DNA of 43,011 bases, from the NCBI RefSeq assembly GCF_001551835.1, contig NZ_LODL01000035.1, forward strand, positions 135,589 through 178,599, given 5' to 3'. Below the pieces are notes generated by a model, which saw only the letters and a list, made by a program, of their open reading frames with translations, searched no databases and was not told the DNA's origin. The position numbers and the translations under genes were made by a program. Positions 37,688 through 43,011 of this stretch are shown piece by piece; the stretch's first letter is position 1, and each line of letters begins with the position of its first letter. This DNA comes from Dechloromonas denitrificans. Its GTDB lineage: Bacteria; Pseudomonadota; Gammaproteobacteria; Burkholderiales; Rhodocyclaceae.

Positions 37688-38620
37688 TCACGGGGCGGGT
37701 TGCGCCTCTGCGGGCGACCAGGGATGGCGGTCGAAGCGTATCCGGGTTGGCGAATCGCTGTCGATGCTGCCGCTGGTCCAGCCCATAGTCGGATAACCGA
37801 AGGTTTCCACCCGGACCAAATTGTTGACGACGCGGCCCATCTGGTCGCGCATCGGTTGATCAACCCGGCTGATGTGCGTGTCGCCATGGACGACCAGAAC
37901 CTGCCCGGCAAAGGCCAGGGTTTCTTCGCGCAGGGTGTCGAGAAATTCGCGGTAGCCGCTGTGGGCAAAGCCCTGGGCGTGATGCTTGAAGCCCGGGTTG
38001 GCCTGGAAGAGCAGGGCGATGCCGGCCAGCTTTTCTTGCCGGGCCAGCGCAAAACTGTCTTTCAGCCAGGCCAGGACATAGGGATTGCGATTGCGGAATT
38101 CGCGACTCGCTTCGCCGGTCAGCCCGTAGTTGTTGTTGCCGCCGGGCAGGTTCAGCGTCACGAACAGCACGGGTCCGATCCGGAAACGGCTGTGTTCCGG
38201 GTAGGGGCCGGGTTGTCGTTCCAGGGCGAGCTTTTTTTGGCCGAGCGACTGCGGCTTGCTGAAGAACAGGCTGCGCAGTTTTTCCAGGCGCTCCAGCGGA
38301 TCGTAGGCGCCGTTCGAGAGGCGCTCGCAGTCCGTCCATTCGTTATCGCCGGGAACGAAGATGAAAGGAACGCGGGCAGCCTCGAACAGCGCGCGGCGAT
38401 CTTCGAAGACGGCATCGTCGCAACGATCCTTGCCATGCTTGAAGTCGCCGACATGGATGATGAAATCGACCTTGTCGTCGGCCATCGCCGCCAGCATTCG
38501 CGGCAGTTCACGTCGCTCGGTCTCGGAGTAGGGCACGTCACCGATCAGCCCGAAGCGCCAGCTGTCGGCGCTGGCCTGGCCGCCCCAGAGCAGCCACAGG
38601 GCTGCCAGCCAGGCTTTCAC
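37688..38620 (-). CDS. Periplasmic metallophosphoesterase (calcineurin-like)
   Basis: 310 residues. A short signal peptide ([16 protein letters not shown]) precedes a calcineurin-like phosphoesterase domain. The metal-site motifs are [11 protein letters not shown] near residue 23, [12 protein letters not shown] near 56, [10 protein letters not shown] near 89 and [11 protein letters not shown] near 243, with a degenerate central His region. Export suggests a role in periplasmic phosphate-ester hydrolysis, but no substrate can be named. It overlaps the mutS stop by four bases, so it is translated from the menD-mutS message, an unexpected partner for a DNA repair gene. Confidence 0.88.
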   Translation of the reverse strand: MKAWLAALWLLWGGQASADSWRFGLIGDVPYSETERRELPRMLAAMADDKVDFIIHVGDFKHGKDRCDDAVFEDRRALFEAARVPFIFVPGDNEWTDCERLSNGAYDPLERLEKLRSLFFSKPQSLGQKKLALERQPGPYPEHSRFRIGPVLFVTLNLPGGNNNYGLTGEASREFRNRNPYVLAWLKDSFALARQEKLAGIALLFQANPGFKHHAQGFAHSGYREFLDTLREETLAFAGQVLVVHGDTHISRVDQPMRDQMGRVVNNLVRVETFGYPTMGWTSGSIDSDSPTRIRFDRHPWSPAEAQPAP

Positions 38621-41202
38621 TTGAGCAGGCCTTTCAGGGCGTACAGCGCATCCAGCGCTTCGCGCGGCGTCAGGCTGTCCGGGTCAAGGGCGGCGAGCTG
38701 GTCGAGCGCCGGGTGCGGTTCCGCTTCGGCCGGCTCGGGGTCGCCCTGGGCGAAAAGATCCGGTTGCAGCGGGTCGACCGCAGCCCTTTGCTCGAATTCG
38801 CGCAACTGCTTGCGGGCGGCGCGGACCACGGCATTCGGGATGCCGGCCAGGGCGGCGACCTGAATCCCGTAACTCTGGTTGGCCGGGCCTTCCTCGACCG
38901 AATGCATGAAGACGATGCGGTCGTTGTGCTCGACGGCGTCGAGGTGCACATTGGCCAGTTCGCTGTACTCGTGCGAGAGGCGGGTCAGTTCGAAATAGTG
39001 GGTGGCGAACAGCGTCAGGCAGCGGTTCTTCTCGACCAGGTGACGCAGGATGGCGAAGGCCAGCGCCATGCCGTCGAAGGTCGAGGTGCCGCGGCCGATT
39101 TCGTCCATCAGGACCAGGCTGTTGGCGGTGGCGTGGTGCAGGATGGCGGCGGCTTCGGTCATTTCGACCATGAAGGTCGAGCGGCCGGAGGCGAGGTCGT
39201 CGGAGGCGCCAATGCGGGTGAAAATGCGGTCGAGCGGGCCGAGCACGACGCGGTCGGCCGGCACGTAGCAGCCGATGTGGGCAAGCAGTGCGATCAGTGC
39301 GGTCTGCCGCATGTAGGTCGATTTACCACCCATGTTGGGGCCGGTGATCAGCAGCAGGCGGCGGTTTTCGGCAAGCAGCACGTCGTTGGCGATGAAGGTC
39401 TCGGCGCTGTTGGCCATTTCGGCCTCGACCACCGGGTGGCGGCCGCCAGCTACGGTCAACCCGATTTCATCGGCAAATTCCGGCTTGCTCCAGTTGTGCT
39501 TCAGCGCCGTGTCGGCGAAGCCGGCCAGCAGGTCGAGCTGGGCGATGGCGCGGGCGATGGTCTGCAGGGTCGGGACGAGCGGTGCCAACTCATTCAGGAT
39601 TGCTTCGTAAAGCAGCTTTTCGCGGGCCAGCGAACGTTCCTGGGCGGACAGGGCCTTGTCCTCGAAGGCCTTCAGTTCCGGCGTGATGTAGCGCTCGGCA
39701 TTCTTCAGCGTCTGGCGCCGGCGGTAATCGTCCGGCACCTTGTCGGTATTGGCGTGGGTGACTTCGATGTAGAAGCCATGCACCTTGTTGAATTCGACCT
39801 TGAGGCTGCTGATGCCGGTGCGCTCGCGTTCGCGCACTTCCATATCGACCAGGAAGGCGCCGCAGTTGTCGTTCAGTGCGCGGAATTCATCGAGTTCGGC
39901 ATCGTAGCCGGGGGCGATGATGCCGCCGTCGCGCACCTGGGCGCCGGGTTCGGCGGCAATGGCGCGGATCAGCAGCGCCAGCTCGCTGGCCGGGGTGTTG
40001 AGGTCGCCATGCAGGCTGTCGAGCAAGGGGGACGCGGTGCCGGCAAACGGCTGGCGCAGCCCTTCAAGGCGAGCCAGCGAATCGCGCAGGCTGGCCAGGT
40101 CGCGCGGACGGGCGTTGCGCAGTGCGATGCGGCCGGCGATGCGCTCGATATCGGCAATGCCTTTCAGTTCACGGCGGACTTCGCCGGCCAGCCGGCCGTA
40201 ATCATCGAGCAGCGCCTCGACGGCACCGTGGCGGGCGGCCGGAATGGCGCGCTCGCGCCAGGGGTGGTGCAGCGTGTGGCGCAGCAGGCGCGAGCCCATA
40301 CTGGTGACGCAGTTGTCGAGCAGCGAAAAGAGGGTCGGCGCCGGTTGGCCGCGCAGGGTTTCGGTTAGTTCGAGGTTGCGCCGGGTGGCGAGATCCAGAC
40401 CGAGGTAGGCGCCTTCGACTTCGACGGTCAACGCCCGCAAATGCGGCAAATTGCCGGCCTGCGTCGTTTGCGCGTATTGCAGCAGGGCGCCGGCCGCGGC
40501 TACGGCCGGGCGCAGCCCCTCGGCACCGAAGCCGGCCAGCGAGGCGACCTTGAAATGCTCGCAGAGCAGGCGCTTGGCGGAGTCGTGTTCGAAATACCAG
40601 TCCGGCTGCCGGGTGCGCGCGGCATCGACCGCAAAGTCGGGCTGCCAGCTTTCCGGATAGAGGATTTCAGCCGGCCGGATGCGCTCCAGCGCGCTGGCGA
40701 TCTGGTCGGCCGGCGTTTCGGTCAGCACGAATTCACCGCTGGCCAGGTTGAGGCGGGCCAGGCCGGCCGTGTTGCGCGTGGTGGTGACGGCGAGCAGCCA
40801 GGTGTCGCGCTTGTCGTCGAGCAGCGCGGCATCGGTTAGCGTGCCGGGGGTGACGATGCGGGCGACGGCCCGCTCGACCGGTCCCTTGCTGGTCGCCGGG
40901 TCGCCGACCTGCTCGCAGATGACGGCCGATTCGCCGAGCTTGACCAGTTTGGCGAGGTAGGGCTCGAGCGAGTGGAAGGGCACGCCGGCCATCTTGATCG
41001 GCACACCGGCCGACTGGCCGCGCGTCGTCAGCGTGATGTCGAGCAGGCGGGCAGCTTTTTCGGCGTCTTCGAAAAACAGCTCGTAGAAATCGCCCATCCG
41101 GTAAAAAAGAAGGATGTTCGGGGCATGGGCAGCTTTCAGTCCGAGATACTGCTTCATCATCGGCGAGTGCTGGTCTTTTGCGGGGGGGGGCGTTTTGCTC
41201 AT
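38617..41202 (-). CDS. mutS: DNA mismatch repair protein MutS
   Basis: 861 residues, matching E. coli MutS in length. The mismatch-reading Phe and Glu are in [18 protein letters not shown] near residue 32. The clamp and core domains follow, with the ATPase Walker [20 protein letters not shown] near 620 and Walker [19 protein letters not shown] near 698, and the dimerisation helix-turn-helix plus C-terminal tetramer segment at the end. Codons 5-7 are a run of nine C (three prolines), so a one-base slip would cut the protein short. Its start overlaps menD by four bases and its stop overlaps the phosphoesterase. Confidence 0.98.
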   Translation of the reverse strand: MSKTPPPAKDQHSPMMKQYLGLKAAHAPNILLFYRMGDFYELFFEDAEKAARLLDITLTTRGQSAGVPIKMAGVPFHSLEPYLAKLVKLGESAVICEQVGDPATSKGPVERAVARIVTPGTLTDAALLDDKRDTWLLAVTTTRNTAGLARLNLASGEFVLTETPADQIASALERIRPAEILYPESWQPDFAVDAARTRQPDWYFEHDSAKRLLCEHFKVASLAGFGAEGLRPAVAAAGALLQYAQTTQAGNLPHLRALTVEVEGAYLGLDLATRRNLELTETLRGQPAPTLFSLLDNCVTSMGSRLLRHTLHHPWRERAIPAARHGAVEALLDDYGRLAGEVRRELKGIADIERIAGRIALRNARPRDLASLRDSLARLEGLRQPFAGTASPLLDSLHGDLNTPASELALLIRAIAAEPGAQVRDGGIIAPGYDAELDEFRALNDNCGAFLVDMEVRERERTGISSLKVEFNKVHGFYIEVTHANTDKVPDDYRRRQTLKNAERYITPELKAFEDKALSAQERSLAREKLLYEAILNELAPLVPTLQTIARAIAQLDLLAGFADTALKHNWSKPEFADEIGLTVAGGRHPVVEAEMANSAETFIANDVLLAENRRLLLITGPNMGGKSTYMRQTALIALLAHIGCYVPADRVVLGPLDRIFTRIGASDDLASGRSTFMVEMTEAAAILHHATANSLVLMDEIGRGTSTFDGMALAFAILRHLVEKNRCLTLFATHYFELTRLSHEYSELANVHLDAVEHNDRIVFMHSVEEGPANQSYGIQVAALAGIPNAVVRAARKQLREFEQRAAVDPLQPDLFAQGDPEPAEAEPHPALDQLAALDPDSLTPREALDALYALKGLLK
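41182..41190. repeat. Homopolymer run of nine C (coding strand) at the start of mutS
   Basis: Nine consecutive G on the plus strand, read as CCC CCC CCC at mutS codons 5-7, directly after the start. It is a typical length for slipped-strand changes in other bacteria. Confidence 0.9.
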
Positions 41203-42830
41203 TTTTCCAGGGTCACTTCAATCAAATGGGGGCCGCCGCTGGCGATGGCGGCTTGCACCAGGTCGGTCAGGGCGGGGCCGACCGCCGACTGGGCGTAGCT
41301 CAGCCCGAAGGCACGGGCGGCATGGTGAAAATCAATATTTTGCGGCGTCAGCCAGCCGCGCTCGAATTCCGGCAAGGCCGCTTGCGGCAGCATTTCGAAA
41401 ATGCCGCCACCACCGTTGTTGACCGCAAGGATCACCGCATTGCGGCCGCGGGCCGCGGCCAGTCCGCCGATGTCGTGCTGGCAGGTGAGGTCGCCGAGCA
41501 GCGCGACAACGCGGCCGCGCTCGGCAGCAATGCCGAGGGCGCTGGAGATATTGCCGTCGATGCCGCTGGCGCCGCGATTGGCGAAAAATTCGAGTGGCTT
41601 GTCACTGCTGCCTGAGTGGCTGTCCAGCATCCGGACGGCCAGCGAATTGCCGACAAAAACCGGGCAACCGGCGGGCAGAGCGGCCATCAGGTGGGGAATC
41701 AAGCGGGCGTAGGCACTGCTCTGGCTTGCCTCGTGACCCTGGTCGGCGGCCAGCCAGCTGGCCAGCCAACCACAGGGTGCCGCACTGGGTGCGGCGGCGA
41801 GCAGCGCCTGGCAGACGGCGAGCGGACTGGCATGCAGCAGGTGGCTGAGGCGATGGGCGGGGTCACTCCAGCGCGGCCAGGGGTCAACCAGGGCCATTAC
41901 GTCGTGGTGTTCGCCGAGCAGGCCTTGCAGACTGCGCGTCACCGGGAAGGCGCCGAAGCGAAGAATCCAGGCCGGCTTGCCCACAGCTGCCGCCTGCTGG
42001 CTCAGCCATTGGTTGTAATGGACGATGAGATGAGAGCGGTCGTGCCGGCCAAAGCGCAAATTGGACAGCGGCTCGGCCAGAATCGGGCAAGCCAGATGCT
42101 CGGCCAAGGAGGCGACTGCCTCGGCAAAACCGTGCTCCGGCGGCAGTTCACCGCAGACAATGAGGCCTGGGCGCCCGGCCATGGCCTTCGCCAGTTCGGC
42201 GATGGCTGCGGGGTCCGGTTGCGAGCAGGGTCGGGAGGTACGAACGGAGGTCGCAGCCGGGGTTGGCGGTGTTGCAGTGGCCGGGATCAACGGCTCGCGA
42301 AATGGCTGATTGATGTGCACCGGGCCAGGATGCGGCCAGCTTGCCTGTTCGACCGCGCGTGCCGCCAGGGTGCTCAGCGCCTTGCTATCGAAACCCTGTT
42401 TCGGCGTCCCCATGGCATGGCAGGCCCGGACCTGCTCGCCGAACAAACCGGGCTGGGCCATGGTCTGGTTGGCGCCGATGCCTTGCAGTTCCGGCGGGCG
42501 GTCCGCCGAGATCAGAATCAACGGCACACCGGCCAGATTGGCCTCGACAACCGCCGGCAGCCAGTTGGCGACCGCCGTTCCCGAGGTGGCGAGGACGATG
42601 GCCGGGCGCCGGCTGGCGCGGGCGGCGCCGAGCGCAAAGAAGGCGGCGCTGCGTTCATCGATAATGACCTCGCAGTCCAGTCCCGGCTGGCGGAGCATGG
42701 CCAGCGCCAGCGGCGTCGAACGGGAGCCGGGGGAAATCACGGCGCGCTCGACACCGGCCGCCACCAGACCGCCGATCAGCGCCTGCGACCAGCTGAAGTT
42801 GAGTGTTCCGGTATCGAGGGAGGTGGGCAC
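41199..42830 (-). CDS. menD: MenD: 2-succinyl-5-enolpyruvyl-6-hydroxy-3-cyclohexene-1-carboxylate synthase
   Basis: 543 residues from a GTG at 42830; no clear ribosome site is visible. It is a thiamine-diphosphate enzyme that joins 2-oxoglutarate to isochorismate in menaquinone synthesis. Typical segments are [17 protein letters not shown] near residue 34, [18 protein letters not shown] near 56 with the cofactor Glu-type site, [23 protein letters not shown] near 79, and the ThDP/Mg motif [13 protein letters not shown] to NNGGGGIFE near 450. It overlaps mutS by four bases. No other men genes are in the window. Other ThDP decarboxylases lack the SPGSRSTP signature, so the call is firm. Confidence 0.9.
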   Translation of the reverse strand: MPTSLDTGTLNFSWSQALIGGLVAAGVERAVISPGSRSTPLALAMLRQPGLDCEVIIDERSAAFFALGAARASRRPAIVLATSGTAVANWLPAVVEANLAGVPLILISADRPPELQGIGANQTMAQPGLFGEQVRACHAMGTPKQGFDSKALSTLAARAVEQASWPHPGPVHINQPFREPLIPATATPPTPAATSVRTSRPCSQPDPAAIAELAKAMAGRPGLIVCGELPPEHGFAEAVASLAEHLACPILAEPLSNLRFGRHDRSHLIVHYNQWLSQQAAAVGKPAWILRFGAFPVTRSLQGLLGEHHDVMALVDPWPRWSDPAHRLSHLLHASPLAVCQALLAAAPSAAPCGWLASWLAADQGHEASQSSAYARLIPHLMAALPAGCPVFVGNSLAVRMLDSHSGSSDKPLEFFANRGASGIDGNISSALGIAAERGRVVALLGDLTCQHDIGGLAAARGRNAVILAVNNGGGGIFEMLPQAALPEFERGWLTPQNIDFHHAARAFGLSYAQSAVGPALTDLVQAAIASGGPHLIEVTLEK

Positions 42831-42955
42831 GTCGCGTCAGCCGGTGAAATGTCGAAAAGGGCGGCTATTGTATTCGTTGCGCGAAAAGCGGGACAGCGCG
42901 AAGTCCTGTGCTACTATGCGCCCCGTTGTTCGGCCACGGCCGGGCAAGCCAACGC

Positions 42956-43011
42956 GGAGTGGTAGTTCAGTTGGTTAGAATACCGGCCTGTCACGCCGGG
43001 GGTCGCGGGTT
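42956..43011 (+). tRNA. tRNA-Asp (GTC), partial at the window edge
   Basis: The plus strand from GGAGTGG at 42956 follows tRNA-Asp closely: TAGTTCAG and TTGGTTAGAA give the D arm. The anticodon GTC is at 42990-42992 inside CCTGTCACG with a paired stem (CCGGC/GCCGG), and the T arm begins (CGCGGGTT) before the window ends. A TACTAT -10-like element at 42912-42917 followed by a GC-rich discriminator suggests its own promoter. The last 20 or so bases lie outside the window. Confidence 0.93.

Noticed and set aside
38713..40368. Long plus-strand frame opposite mutS
   Set aside because: Antisense shadow; mutS motifs are complete on the other strand.

Overview
The window is a chromosomal segment of a Gram-negative, GC-rich betaproteobacterium, most likely from the Rhodocyclales (Dechloromonas/Azonexus/Azoarcus type). 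This is inferred from housekeeping gene content and order (alaA-hom, pyrG-kdsA-eno-ftsB, mutS), LPS and outer-membrane functions, and a resorcinol-type lipid operon of a kind described in Azoarcus. No genome comparison could be run. Coding density is very high, no gene-free stretch exceeds 300 bases, and I see no insertion sequence, prophage, rRNA or CRISPR array.

Layout. 1-3911: a glycosyltransferase cut by the window edge, a beta-barrel outer-membrane protein (DUF1302-like) and a LolD/MacB-type ABC ATPase on the minus strand, divergent from a LolA-like outer-membrane lipoprotein-sorting protein. 3926-12058: an Mth938-like protein, then the amino-acid genes alaA, hom and thrC. The hom and thrC genes are split by a MocR-type regulator, a small DUF2917-like protein, a DUF2249 protein and a polytopic membrane protein. 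12065-14817: a triple GAF-like repeat protein, a methyltransferase, a 45-residue membrane peptide and nadC. 14921-21069: nnrDE, a hybrid sensor kinase, a histone-deacetylase-family enzyme and a thioredoxin/CnoX protein, all on the minus strand.

21089-28728 is the most unusual part: nine minus-strand genes joined by overlaps or a 2-base gap. In transcription order they encode a DarA-like flavodoxin-fold protein, a DarB-like KAS III, an unknown 131-residue protein, a BtrH-type putative acyltransferase, an ABC-2 ATPase and permease, an acyl carrier protein, a KAS I/II-type ketosynthase and a chain-length-factor-like partner. I read this as a compact dialkylresorcinol-type lipid synthesis, acyl-transfer and export system.

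28887-34393: pyrG, kdsA, a DUF1330 gene, eno, ftsB, a Bcp peroxiredoxin and slyD, closed by a strong terminator. 34396-37571: a chemoreceptor with a periplasmic binding protein gene directly downstream. 37688-42830: menD, mutS and a metallophosphoesterase with 4-base overlaps; mutS carries a run of nine C just after its start codon. The window ends inside a tRNA-Asp gene.

Functional reading. The alaA/hom/thrC block serves alanine and aspartate-family amino-acid synthesis. The pyrG-to-slyD block serves CTP and Kdo supply, glycolysis, division and stress protection. The resorcinol operon appears to make and export an acylated aromatic lipid whose product cannot be named from sequence alone.
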